This document shows, one piece after another, positions 35,017-46,645 of a DNA stretch of 64,000 nucleotides (position 1 is the stretch's first letter; each line of letters opens with the position of its first letter). The notes beneath the pieces are model-generated. The model had not been told where the DNA came from, did not search any database, and saw nothing but the letters and a program-made list of their open reading frames with translations. Source of the DNA: Lojkania enalia (lineage: Eukaryota > Ascomycota > Dothideomycetes > Pleosporales); the NCBI GenBank assembly GCA_010094045.1, contig ML986773.1, positions 2,581-66,580 of the forward strand. Direction: 5' to 3'. The position numbers and the translations under genes are program-made.

Positions 35017-36072
35017 TTAACTCATAAGCTCATGAACTTGTTCGCTGCTGAAATTCCCTGCTCTAGGCTTTAGAGGTGGTCTAGTCTCTCCTTTCGCTCC
35101 CGATCTGGTATTCGCTTTTTTCAAAGGCTTCAGGGCCGGAGAGCACTTTGCGGACGGCGCACTTGCCATCCTGTTGCCTTGGCTCGGTCTCGTCGGACCA
35201 GCTGCTCTCTGACTCTCAATCGCAGCCTCAGCCTCAATGTTGCCTACGGCTCTCGAAATAGCCATACTATATCCACCGAACCATTCACTCCAGCTCTGCT
35301 TTCCATCGTTCTCTTTTGCAACGGCCTTCGAAATACGCTGTTCCCCTCTCATTGACGGAGCGTTTGGCTTTGCCTGCTCTTGTACGACCTGTTGTGCCCT
35401 CCTCTGCTCCAAAAAGCTACGTGCTACATTCTGCGCCGCAGACACGCCACTCTGGATATTCTTCACATCCGTCATACTGACACTCGAGGGCAATGGAATC
35501 CTGTAATTTCCCGTAAGTGTGACCTGTCGGCCTCCAGTGTCAGCCATGTCATCAACTCCCATCCCATCCCTAGCTACCTCCTCAATATCATCATGGGCTG
35601 ATTTCCTAGCTCTACCCTTACTACCACTGTATGATTCTAGGTCCTGACGAGCGATCTCTAATTCGCCCTCCAGCCGTGTAAGTTCCTTGACGTCATCGTC
35701 TATGTGTACGGCCTTTGGTGTTTCCTCGGGAGTACTAGGGATCGTTTGCATTGAATTCTTCCTACCCTTCCCGCGTCGACGGGGTGATTTACCGCGAGCT
35801 ACTCCTGCCTGGTATAGTTGTTCCACCTTGGCTTCAAGGCCACGGACTCGATATTTGAGAGCTTCAAGTTCTGTAGTTGAAGTAGACGGTGGTGCATAAT
35901 TTGCGGACGATGAGGAGGGTGTACGTGTGTCTACATCAGCCGTTTGTGGAGCTGGTTCCTTATTCAGTTTCCTAGGTCGTCTTCGCTGGCGATTTGGTCC
36001 AGTTGACGAAGTTGCTGGAACATCTTTTGGTGGCAATGCTGGTGTATCTCTAGGTGTAGGTGTTGAGTTCAT
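35017..36072 (-). CDS. Conserved-looking fungal hypothetical protein (351 aa), low complexity
   Basis: Single exon. The protein is rich in Pro, Ser, Thr, Arg and Lys and probably mostly disordered. A basic patch RQRRRPRKLNK at about 29-39 may be a nuclear signal. A short coiled coil lies at about 68-92 (LEALKYRVRGLEAKVEQLY), followed by another basic patch (SPRRRGKGRK) and a Glu-rich helix at about 128-148. A hydrophobic, probably ordered motif SWSEWFGGYSMAISRAVGNIE lies near residue 260. I do not recognise the family. Coding is supported by length, codon usage and that conserved-looking motif. The long opposite-strand ORFs are shadows. Confidence 0.7.
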   Translation of the reverse strand: MNSTPTPRDTPALPPKDVPATSSTGPNRQRRRPRKLNKEPAPQTADVDTRTPSSSSANYAPPSTSTTELEALKYRVRGLEAKVEQLYQAGVARGKSPRRRGKGRKNSMQTIPSTPEETPKAVHIDDDVKELTRLEGELEIARQDLESYSGSKGRARKSAHDDIEEVARDGMGVDDMADTGGRQVTLTGNYRIPLPSSVSMTDVKNIQSGVSAAQNVARSFLEQRRAQQVVQEQAKPNAPSMRGEQRISKAVAKENDGKQSWSEWFGGYSMAISRAVGNIEAEAAIESQRAAGPTRPSQGNRMASAPSAKCSPALKPLKKANTRSGAKGETRPPLKPRAGNFSSEQVHELMS

Positions 36073-37260
36073 GTCTCCTGCTTCTTTACTTCCACTCTGG
36101 TCTTTCTAAAGCACAATTCCTCCTGCAAATCCAGATTTTGCCGATTCGTTCTGACAAGGTTCTTTAGCTAGATATCTAGCCTCCGTTTAGTTTGTTGAGA
36201 TTGCGTAGGATCCGGGCCCGGAGATTGAGGTTTTGTTGGTATTGAAGTAAAAAAAAATAGTAGAAGTCTCATGCACAACGAATACTATGTTACCGAATAA
36301 GACGTGAAGTTGAGTCGAGCTGTATGCTATCCCGTTGAAGTTGGCCGGAATCTGGGCACATTGACGTATGAGGGGCGAACGACATGGCTCCTAGGCTAGG
36401 CTGCGAAAGGAAACGATCCGCGTAGACCTTGATCTCGCCCCACGTTGAAATCATGGTGTATGAAACGAATATACTCAACAATGAGCTGCTCTCTGAGAAG
36501 CCTGGTGGAGTGACAAAGGGATAATGAATAAGGAGAATGAGTACCTAGGATAAGAAGCCCGCTCCCACAGCTCGATGAGTACCTACCTAGGCAGCCTGCA
36601 TTTATCACGGGACCTTCCCAATCATGTATAGACACGTAATAGAAGTAGCCATTGCATTCTAGACTAAGTACATGCCTGAGCATAGAACATCTATTTCAGA
36701 TCCACACCGCAACTCTTCCAAAATTCCGAGCACCAACACACGCTTCTGCAACCTAAAAATTGCACCACCAACCCCGAGCTAGGAGAGGGGAACTGACCAA
36801 CCCAGTATTTTCGAAGCCCGGAATAGAGAGATGGGAACTCGGAACCATAACTTTTGAGAGAAGGACGGGCAAGAAGTACGCTGACATATTCGGAAATGTA
36901 ACAGTCAAGATCGGCCGGGCAGAAAAGAGAGGGGCTGTCGACTCATTAAACATGTATAGGTAATGACACCAGCATGGCCGAGTCATTCAAATAGCCGCTC
37001 TAACCAAGCCGTAAGTTTTACCTCGCGAGCCGTAGTCAGATCGAAACGAGGCGTCTGAGTATGCGGTAGAGACTCAAACAGAAGCAAGAATGCAACAATA
37101 TTGATGGACCGCCAATCAAGGAGACATGGCTGTTCAACAACCAAACAGATTGGAAGAGCTCGAAGCAGAACATGATGCTCGGGGATTAAATGCGCAACGT
37201 CGGGGGTAAATGATGCAGGAGAAGGTTACCAACAACCCACACGTCGCTCTAACGGCCCAC
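36073..37260. other. 1.2 kb intergenic region
   Basis: Contains the promoter of the hypothetical gene on the left and the 3' flank of the eIF4B gene on the right. ORFs of 60-95 codons occur on both strands without features. A run of eight A lies at about 36249-36256. No RNA gene recognised. Confidence 0.5.
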
Positions 37261-39236
37261 CTAAGAAGCAATAGCGCGGGCCTGGTTGCCTCCTCGGCGG
37301 CCCTTCTTAGGGTCCTTGGTGACGGTGCTCCATCCGTCATCTTCAAGATCCTCAGTCGTAGAACCGGCGGGCGCGGTTGGGGTACTAGACTTGCGCCTCC
37401 ATGATCCTTCAGCCTTTGAAGGCTCGCGAACTACCTCCTGCGGTTTAACCTCCTTGTCTTGGACGATGTTGCCATTTGCAGGAGCATCAAGGCCCTCAGT
37501 CTCATCAGCCTCAACTTCGCCATCGTCACCAACGCGTCGTAAGATATCAAAGTTGCGCGTGGCAGGCTTTTCCTCTGAACCATTCTCGTTGGCCTTCTCT
37601 GCAGTCGGTGTGGATGGCTTGTCCTTAACAGCAGCCTTTTCTGCAGCCTCCTTTGCCTTTCTCTCCTCACGGACCTTGTCCTCTGCCTCTCGCTTCTGGC
37701 GCAATGCAAGCTGCCGCCTCTCCTCAACCTCTCGTTCTCGGGCAGCTGTGTCAATTGGACGCGCAGCGCCGAAAGGATTTGATTTCGACTCAGAAGTGGA
37801 TGATGGAGGGCCAGACTCGGCCTCCGAGACAGTCCGCTTTGCGAGATTTAGTTTTGGTCGGGTGGCCGGAGCGGCAGGCTGTGGTGCGGGCGATGATGGT
37901 ACGCTTGCATCCGGAGTACTAGTGGGGGATTTGGCTGGTGCGTCTGGCCGCATCCGAGCGCGCCACTGGTTATCGAGCTCTGGAGCGGTAGGGTGTCTCT
38001 CGTAATGGGGTTTGTCTTGGAATTCCCGGCGCGGCGGACGAGAGCCCTCGGCGCGGCCTTCGCCCCAGGCGGGTGAGGGTCTTCGTTCACGAGGTCCCTC
38101 ATTGCTACGCACTCTGCCGCCTTCTCTCATCGGACCAGTTGGCGGAACTGGGGAAAGGGGGCCCTTGCGTTCCCAATTGTTGAAGTCGCGCACTTTACCA
38201 TCACTTTCAAACGGAGGTCGCCTGCGCTCACCGCGATCACTGCCTGCATCGGACGCTGCATCAAAATGTCGGTAACCGCCTCGGTCAGATGCACGACGTC
38301 CAGTGTTCGGGAGATCGGGGAGCGGACCCTTTCGAGTCCAGTCAGACATATCTTTGCCTTCTGGGCGATCCTTGGCTAATGCGCAGTTAGTAGATCTTCC
38401 AAGACAAGCTTTCCGCACTTACGAGGTTCAGCGACACTGATCCTGACATTTCTGCCTTGGAACTGTGTCCCAGACAACTCGAGTGCCTTTTTCAGGCCAT
38501 CAAGGGTTCCAAACTCAACATAGCCAAAGCCTTTCGGCTTCCTCTCCAGTTTGTCTTCAACGATCCGTACATTGGTAACTGCGCAACCAGAGAAGAAATC
38601 GGTGATACCTCCCTCGGTGGCGTCAAAGGACAAGTTACCTAGATGGGCGGTGAACGGGGGCTTCGTGGGGAGGGGAAGCTGCTCTCGCATTGCGTAAGGA
38701 CGATCGCCGCTGCGGTCTAAGCTCGAGTCAGCATACACTTGAAGCTGAGTTGAAGGGTAGCTACGCACCGAATCCGCGGTCAGAGCCGAATCCGCCAGCG
38801 GAACTGAATGCACGCCTCTCGCCTCCGTATCCGGCACGGTCTATAGAGGTCAATAAACGACGCTACCTGGTTGCGCAAAACGTTGGGATTCTTTGAGGGA
38901 TATTTACCTCCACCTAGAAAAATATTAGGATATGGCTATACACCTGATTTTGCGACAAACTTACCAGCTACGGGCATATCCTCCATTTCATCAGCCCATG
39001 ATCCGAGAGCTACAGTCCTGTTAGTTCGTAACGTCGACTGAGGGATTTATGTGGCGCGTACATTGGTCGCCCAGAAAGTCCCCCAGGGACATCTTCTGGG
39101 ATTTTTTGGGACCTGGAAAGGCGCAATTAGCCAAAACATTCTTGCTACAATATCGCAAGGTCGGGGTAGAGGAGGCAGCGCAGAGGATGCGGGCGTCTGC
39201 CTGGCTGCCTCCGCACCAAGGGGAGTACCTACCCAT
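37261..39236 (-). CDS. tif3: Translation initiation factor eIF4B
   Basis: Eight exons: 39236-39233 (only ATGG), 39112-39062, 39009-38965, 38913-38908 (six bases, optional), 38840-38769, 38716-38423 and 38375-37261; with the micro-exon 528 aa. The N-terminus KKSQKMSLGDFLGD ... GSWADEMEDMP is the fungal eIF4B signature. A Gly/Arg-rich stretch follows, then one RNA-recognition motif at about residues 81-155 (AHLGNLSF, GFGYVEF), then repeated W-x-R-K-G-P-L segments, a Lys/Glu/Arg helix-rich region and the acidic end DGWSTV. eIF4B helps eIF4A unwind mRNA leaders in the cytoplasm. The six-base exon preserves frame whether used or skipped, adding two residues. The start codon is almost alone in its exon. 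Confidence 0.9.
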
Positions 39237-39562
39237 GATTGCGAGACGCAGTCAACGCGCCGTTTGAAACCGCGCGTTGCCTGAATGAGTACTGGGAGAG
39301 AGTCTACCCCCAGTAAGTTGGGTTTGTGTAAAGGTGGGTGTGTTCGTGCGTGAATGTGGTGGTCAAACCTTGACCGGAGCCTGGTGAGGAAAAAGTGGCT
39401 GCCAGGCGCGAAGTGCGAATTAGCGGATTTTCGCTTACGTAGTCAACATTATGGGCGCAGGGCGGTTCTCCGCGCCGCCGTTCCAAGGGTTGCATTCGCC
39501 AGCGACATCAAGACATCCAAGCCCCGCGCATCTCGATATAACTTGCATTCAATGAAACAGCG
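39237..39562. promoter_or_regulatory. Divergent promoter, eIF4B and mitochondrial membrane protein genes
   Basis: About 325 bases separate the two head-to-head start codons. The sequence is GC-richer than average and no TATA box is obvious. No specific factor sites are claimed. Confidence 0.5.
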
Positions 39563-40632
39563 ATGGTAGTACAGTCTGAGTCTGGTCAGATCACCCGACC
39601 TATCGATGTGGCACGGCCAGCTTTGCTAGTCGGACTTTGTGCTGGTAAGTCCATATCTATGGAATTCAGTCGTTCAGTGCTTTTTTTCGTACCAGTACAT
39701 TTATTACCATCCAAATCGTCACTTTCTTTCTACATTCCGTCGATCAGACAACGTCTATGGGCCGGCCTGTGGAAATATCTCTAATGCCAAGCCATATCAC
39801 GTGTTACGCGCACAGTGCATCAGGCCACCCCCAACCTCAAGTCGCCATTCATTCATCTTTGATGAAACCAACTACTAGCAGCTCTCCAATGGCAGCCCCT
39901 GCCGACATGTCCAAATCATCTTTCGTTCTCGTTTCGAATGTTTCAGTTTCTAGTCTAGCTCTCCGACGCAATTTCTGACAACCCCCAGCAATCCCTGGCA
40001 CAGCTATTGGTGCTTTCGCCGGCACTCTTCGCACACAAACTCCCGTTATATTTGCTACTGCTTCAGGCCTCCAGTGTTTTGCTATTGGAACCACCTTCTG
40101 GGGCGCTCGCACCTCCATCCTAAATCATGACGGCCTCTTAAACTGGTGGAATCGGACTCGAGACCGCCCACTCGTTGATCGAACGGACCTCAATCCTACC
40201 ATCGAAGATCGCGTCCGCGCGAGTACCCTCTCTGGAACCTTTACGGGTGTATCACTAGGTTTTTTGTTCAGAGGACCTAAGAATGTAATCCCCGGGGCGA
40301 TAATGTTCACCCTATTTGGATACGGCGGTCAGCATCTGTATAATTTTATAGACCGGCAAAACACAGAACCTGTCCTTAGAGGAGCCGAACCGAAAACAGT
40401 CGAGGAGAAAAAGAAAGAGAACGAGAATTGGATGCAAAGACTTGCGAAGAGTAAATGGAGCCCCATGAGTAATTTGAGTGACGGAGAATATTTGGAAAAG
40501 TTGAATGAAAAGATGTTAAAACTAGATGCGGAGATTGCACTTGTAGACGAGAGGATTGAGGAGTTTAGGAAGAAGCAGAAAGAGTGGGACCGGCAAGAGC
40601 AAAAACTCAGCGACGACAAGGAGAAGAAGTAA
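39563..40632 (+). CDS. Predicted mitochondrial multipass membrane protein, Tim17/22/23-like
   Basis: Two exons, 39563-39644 and 39989-40632, giving 241 aa. Exon 1 supplies a polar start with ITRPIDVARPALLVGLCAG; exon 2 continues with Gly/Ala-rich helices: IPGTAIGAFAGTLR, then FAIGTTFWGAR, FTGVSLGFLFRG and VIPGAIMFTLFGYGG. Small-residue-rich helices with a conserved Gly pattern fit the Tim17/22/23 fold group of fungal mitochondrial proteins. The C-terminal 75 residues are a soluble, charged coiled coil. The intron (39645-39988, about 344 bases) is much longer than others in this window, so a missed exon inside it is possible. Membrane topology is confident; the precise family and import role are inference. 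Confidence 0.75.
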
Positions 40633-43600
40633 GCGTGGCCAATATAAAAGAATATGATTTAGTATGGTGTTGGGGATCCGATTGTACTATTAGACAGTAG
40701 ATACGAGATTCATGTTCTCCTATATCTCTCAGCGAAAGCAGTAAAACATACACTGTACACTTCTGTACCTGAACTTCCCGGATATCGTGTGATATAGATA
40801 TGACTTATCATGGAATCGAACAACCCAACTGTTCTATACATTTACTATTCACATCCTTGGCCTTGAACTTGTCCTACTGGAGAGGCTTGAAGCTCCATCA
40901 AATCGGCTTTTCATTTTCTCGTAGCCGTACATAGCTATGCTAAGAATTCAAATGCACTATTAGCGCAGTAGAGATGCGCTAAAAAAAAAAAAAAAAAAGT
41001 CATTATATGCCATTTTATGCAGCTGATATCATATGATATTGTGCTGTATTTAATTATTGTGCCGTCTCCAGTTATGAGAATTTTATGAGATGCTCACAAA
41101 ATTGCATGGCATCTCAAGCTTCGGGGAATTTTGGAATGGTGTTGTCCCAAAATGAATCAGCTTCATTACTAAGAATTTCATGTGAACCTGACACCGGAGA
41201 GTTTTCAAGGGCTCCCAATATCACTACGTAGAGCAACTTGCGCAGTACCAAAACAAGGAAACGTCGACATTAAGTAAACTAGAGTAGTCGGGCACGTCTC
41301 TGATGTGAGATATACGTAGATTCGTAGCTTTGGTTGGCTACGTCCGGCTGAGTATCTTCAAAATCCACAATGTAGTCGGCTTTCCGTATGCAGAATAAGG
41401 ACAGCTACTCTATCTAAATTCTTTTAGCGCGATAGCTATATGATAAATGTACGAAGACTAGAGGCTAGTGCTACTAGAAGCTGGGTAACACGATGAAGCG
41501 TGTATTGCAGCTATTAAACATAGATCGATTTTGAATAAATGCAAACATAAAGTTGAAGATTGATTAGAATGCGATATCTGCAAGTATGGAAAGAAATTTC
41601 CCGGCATCTCATGGAATGGGATTCCTATCCTCCATACATGATACGAGCTGATGGAGTGAGCTACTGAATATCGAGGAGAAATGAATTGCTCAGGTACTTT
41701 GCCATCTGGACCTTGTAGGAATATCTTCGGCTATTCGCTCCGAAGGTGTGAAGGAGTGAAACCTTGGTAATGGTAGTGAATTAAGATCTTGCTATTGTCT
41801 GTAGCTGTGAGTAGCTCACCCGGCCACAACTTCATCGCGCCTAACCCTTCCTTTAGTGAATTGAACCCTAGAAGACCTAGTAGTCTGGCTCTCTATGCCT
41901 CGTGTGATTGAAAGAGAAGCGCCGTGCAACCTACTTGAGAAAGCTAATTAATGGGAAGACATTGTCCTCACTGAAAGTTTGGAACCATTACTTACTTTTC
42001 AAATTGCCGGAAAATCAACTCAATGTGAAAACATTTCATGCCTGTCGCAGTCTACCCGGACCTCCAATCAATTCTCGTCGACTCTCTTAGCCAGGGCCCA
42101 CTAATCAAGATTTCTCTTAACCGTTTGAAACGAATGTTCTGTTCTGACAACGACAAGGCAATATCGGCATCACCTGATAACAATCTAAGTATATTAACCC
42201 CATATAACCAGGTTTCAAAAACGTAGACTCTGATTTGGAATAAATGTAGCATAACTTTCATACGCGATTCGGTAGTCCTTGAGCTCTACGATATCCAATG
42301 TCTTGGTAGATTCAGGGACATGCGGAATGTCTGTCATATCTGTTACACCTCCGGCAGCTGTTACTTCAAGACTAGCCTTGCATTTCAACGAGATTTTGCT
42401 CTACTACCAGCCAGTCTGATGCCCAAACCATGACTGTATGACCTATCAAAAGTAGAGCAATCTTGCTTCAGATGTTTCATTACATAAAGTATTCTACGGC
42501 AGGGATATTTTTTTATCCTTTGACACAGCCGAGGCCCCTTAGGACAATAGAATGCGCCTACATTAGAGTGACTGAAAACATTCCGTCTAGCAGAGGGCTG
42601 GACGATCCAGATTGCCCAAAATTGCTAATGCTGCACTTAGATGTGTATGCTACAACTTCGAGACATTGGTCTAGACTTTGCGTGATAATTACTCCTGTGA
42701 GATATTCTATCGAGGTGTGATGGCACCTCTGTAGAAAAAGCAACGACTATACATGTTGATATAACCTGTTCTTGCTTTAGTAAGTCAGAGCTCCAGAAAA
42801 TATTAGTGAAACAATTGGATAGTGGTCTTCGACCAACAACTCGCAGTGAGTGTGGATGCACTCTAGCTGCCATAATATATCCAGCAAATACCACTTCTAT
42901 TAAATGACCAAGTTACCTAGTGCTAGAATCAGCATCTACTTCCTTTCCACGGACGTCAGAAATTCCTATTTCTTGTCTACATATCCAACTTTACAAACAC
43001 TCAAGCTCCAAATAGTTAGTCAAGTCCCAGCCCCATATAATAACCTTCCACTATCCCAACCACCCACCGTTTCACCATCCAATCCCTCCCTCAACCACAG
43101 CCACCTCCGCACCCATCCTCCAAAAATAACCGCCCCCAATCCCCAAAAAACTTTCTCCAAAACCATCCTAGCATTCCCAAAACACGCAAGACTAACTACA
43201 ATCGCTCCCGCTCGTATCACCTCGTAAGTGACACCCCGAAAACGTATGTATGTATAGCAAAGCTGACTATAACCCACCCCCGTTTCACATCCTCGCCTAC
43301 TCTTCCGCAGCCCGGCCACCATCCCAATCCATCCATCCCCGAGCTCCCAAAACGCTCAATCCATCCTAAACATGTAGCGCAGTTTCCGAATCCGGGCAGG
43401 ACGAACGGTAGGATTTATCGCTTTGGTTTCGTTCTGGAACCGACCGGCACAGCCGTGTGCGTACGTATGTCGCCGAGGCAGGAGAGAGAGTGTGTGTGCG
43501 CTGATAGCCGTGTGAAACGGATAGGTAGATCCTCCGTGAAGCGGGATACGAGGTTGTTTGTGATTCTGCGAGGGCCATACTTTTCGTACCGGAGTTGCAC

Positions 43601-44948
43601 GTGCGAGGTACTGAGGAGAGGGGGGGCAAGTTGAGCCGACTACACATACCCGAGCTAGAGAAGATCACGGATATTTTTCTGTGCCCTGATAAATCGCTGT
43701 TTGAACCATTTGCTGAGTGGAGTAATAATATGTGCCCTCAGAATTCTAAATGTATATATATATATTCATTCAAATTCTACATTTTCGTTATTGCTCCATG
43801 CAATCATGATAGGAATTAGATAGGCAATTAAGGGAGGGTAAAACTCTTCTTACGTGCATATTCAATCTGCCCAGCTACAATATGCTCCATCTCAAAAACC
43901 TTGTCCACCAAAGTCCGCATCCCGCTTCTTCCAAGTCCTAGAGTCAGCTAGCTAAACCCATGCGCGGACATTACACGCACACCAACTTGGCCAAAACCTG
44001 TCAAGCGAATGAATAAATCCTCAGATGCTAATCTTGATACCCATGTCCATATACATTTTGACGTTTCAGCCATCTAGACTTTCTTTCCGATCACAACCTT
44101 TCTACACACTTCGCGGGATGCTTGGCCAAATACAGGTCCAACGGGCAAATGTCACGATAAAAAAAGGTCTGTCACATTTAGGGTGGCACACAGAATCAGC
44201 ACTCTCCTATCCCCAATAACACCACCCAGCTATTATCACTGTAAACCCCCCAATAAAGAATTCCATGACTCGCAAGCCCGATTCCTTCGACACTCTCATC
44301 TCGAAAACGAATAGCATTGTCCCCAAACCAACAAAACACATTATCTCACTAGGCAAACTCACACATAATCACAATGACAATACATACGTTCAGTATTTCA
44401 TTCAATTCCCCAATCCCTCCTCCACCAACCGACCTCCTCTATACATCTCTCTCCTATCCCAAAATCACTCCCAATCCTCCAAATACACAGAAAACCCCCC
44501 AGCCCAACCCAACCAAACAAAATTTTTTCCAATGTGCACGCCCCCCAATCCCAAAAAAAAAGCTCCCACAACACCAAAAAAAATGCTAATTTCCGATTTC
44601 TCCCAATCATTCAAAACATACATTCACAAAACAACCCAAGCTCCAGAATCTCATTTCATCTGTTCACCACAACCAACCTCGCACCAGCTTCCGTTGTAGC
44701 AGATAGTAAACGATCCCTTCTCCACCCCTCTCGGTCCGAGAAGCATGGCTCGAAACCTATGCGCCCAAGCGCTATCTCCAACAATAGCTTGATACCTGCA
44801 ACAAAATTTCTTCTCTTTAGTCTTCTTCCCTCCATTTTGAGCACAACAATGCCAAATATCAAACGACATTCTCAACAAGACAAGACCTCGTTCGTCTCAT
44901 CATGCCAAATAAAAACAACATAACGCAAACACTGCTCGACAAATAAAC
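40633..44948. other. 4.3 kb gene desert
   Basis: The largest region outside the transposon block without a credible gene. All ORFs are under 150 codons, show biased A/C-rich composition (notably 44,265-44,700 on +) and carry no recognisable motif. It has moderately AT-rich sequence with homopolymers and no RIP saturation. No tRNA, snRNA or retroelement protein was recognised. It probably includes the 3' flank of both neighbours; non-coding transcripts cannot be judged from sequence. Confidence 0.5.
40981..40998. repeat. Homopolymer A18
   Basis: A run of 18 A about 350 bases 3' of the mitochondrial membrane protein gene. It may be a simple slippage tract or the tail of an old retroposed copy; no flanking target duplication was identified. 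Confidence 0.9.
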
Positions 44949-46645
44949 TTACAGCACACCCCCAGGCAATTGCACCCCTCTATTCCCGCCGTCCCAACCT
45001 ACGCTCCTGACGTCCCCTCCCCCAACCGTACTGACGTGTCCTTCAGCGGGCGCTGCATGTTTTCTGAGCATGAACATCGGTTTCCGACCTTCCTTGTCTA
45101 GTTGCTTGAATAGTATCAACGGCCTTTCATTCAAGCCCAGACACCTTTCTTGATCACCGTGTACGATATACAACGCATATTGCCGCCAATCCGCAGTGAT
45201 ATTGTACTTTTTGAGCGCAACAGGTAATACTTTGTGGCAAGGATCATCAATGGACACGCGGAACGATTTGAAGATTTCGACTTGCGGATTGGTTGAGGAC
45301 GAGGGTGTCTGAACGGGCTGGGATGTGGACGTGTTTACCGAAGCCGATTGCGATGTAAGGGTGCCGCCCGATAGCGGCGGATCTCGGTCGCGGTCGTTGA
45401 GATCGGGTGTGGGGGGTATTGTGTTTCCTCGGAGGGGTGGGCGGTTGATTAAGGGCTGAGGTGTGTTATTGCGTGCGTCGCGATTTCTTCCTTCTGATAC
45501 CATAGTGGAATCTGAGGCCCAGGTATTGGTCTGCGCCCAGCTCGGCGTGTTTTCATGATCGGGATGTGCGCTGCGGGGGTTCGAATTATATGCGCGGGTT
45601 GCGTTTGATGTGTATGCGGGGGAAGTGGGCGAGGGTTGCGGTGCGGAGTTGGGAGACATTTGCGAGCCTCCAGTCATGGATGCTGTGAGGTGTGAGGATG
45701 CTGCCAGGGCTGCCGCAGAAGGATCAAGAGAAGAGCTGTCGACCAAAGTCCGTCCCTCATGTATCGTCGGGGATGGATTCTTGGGCGTGGATCCAAGGAA
45801 AAGCTTCTTGGTGGAGAACTTACGTGACAGACCGCCAGACCTCTCGGGTGCCGGCGGCGACGTGACGTGCTCATGAGGCGTGGGTAACGGCTGTTGACTG
45901 TCTTTGAGTCTCCGCACCAGCGGCAGCACTTCCTCCCGAAGCTTCCTGTTCTCCTCTATCACCCGGTTTAGATCTTCTTTTAGGTGCCGTAGCTCGGACT
46001 CTGCTACTTGTATCCGCTCGTCTCGGGCCTGTACCACCCGTATTACGCGGGCGAAGTCGTCTTGTGTAGGCGGGGCGTCTTGTGCGGAGGTGTCCGCGGC
46101 TGCGGTGGCAATTAATACAGGTTCTGTAGGACGGGAAGGAGAAAAACTCATACATAGTGGGACGTAGTGGTCTTGATCTATGGGGATGTTCTGCTTGACC
46201 TTGATCTCGTACACGGCCTTAAGAATTGTGAGCCTGTGCCCAACGCTGTTCAGGCCTATTTCTTTTAGCTCGGGGTGCTGTAGCAGTATCAGAGCTTCGC
46301 CGGATATTTCTTGATCTATAGAGAGTGCACGTTAGCGTCTCATATACCGTACCGACAGTCTAGGCTCCTACCAATGAATGTGTCTGCATATTGAGACAGC
46401 CCCAGTTCTGATATGAAGTCGGCGCTCTCTTGCGGTGTCCACTCGGTTATGAGACCGGCCGGGCTCTCTCTGCTGTCCCGTGAGTGCGTAAATGTGGTTG
46501 GAGTGTGCTCGGTGCTCAGCGGTCCTGAATCGGTTGGCGATGCGTCCTCGTAGTCGTCCGGCGGTAGGGCCGGGCTCATTATAACGCTACGTTCAAATTC
46601 ATCATCAGCGTCCGAGTCTTCATGGTAATTGGACTTGTAGGCCAT
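44949..46645 (-). CDS. ste50: STE50-type MAPK adaptor (SAM plus Ras-association domain)
   Basis: Two exons, 46645-46372 and 46315-44949, giving 546 aa; the 56-base intron falls inside the SAM domain. The SAM domain spans about 66-130 (ITEWTPQESADFISELGL ... GHRLTILKAVYEI). A coiled coil follows at about 187-230, then a long Ser/Thr/Pro-rich linker, and a Ras-association domain at about 437-511 (EIFKSFRVSIDDPCHKVLP ... GRKPMFMLRKHA). Ste50 binds the MAPKKK Ste11 through its SAM domain and Cdc42/Ras-type GTPases or membrane sensors through the RA domain, feeding pheromone, filamentation and osmotic (HOG) signalling at the plasma membrane. The upstream leader is unusually GC-rich and carries long overlapping ORFs. 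Confidence 0.93.

Noticed and set aside
37286..38005. 239-codon ORF on + strand
   Set aside because: Antisense to the eIF4B coding exon; Ser/Ala/Arg-rich shadow with no motif.
44265..44699. 144-codon + strand ORF
   Set aside because: A/C-rich low-complexity sequence with Pro/Asn/Thr runs and no motif.
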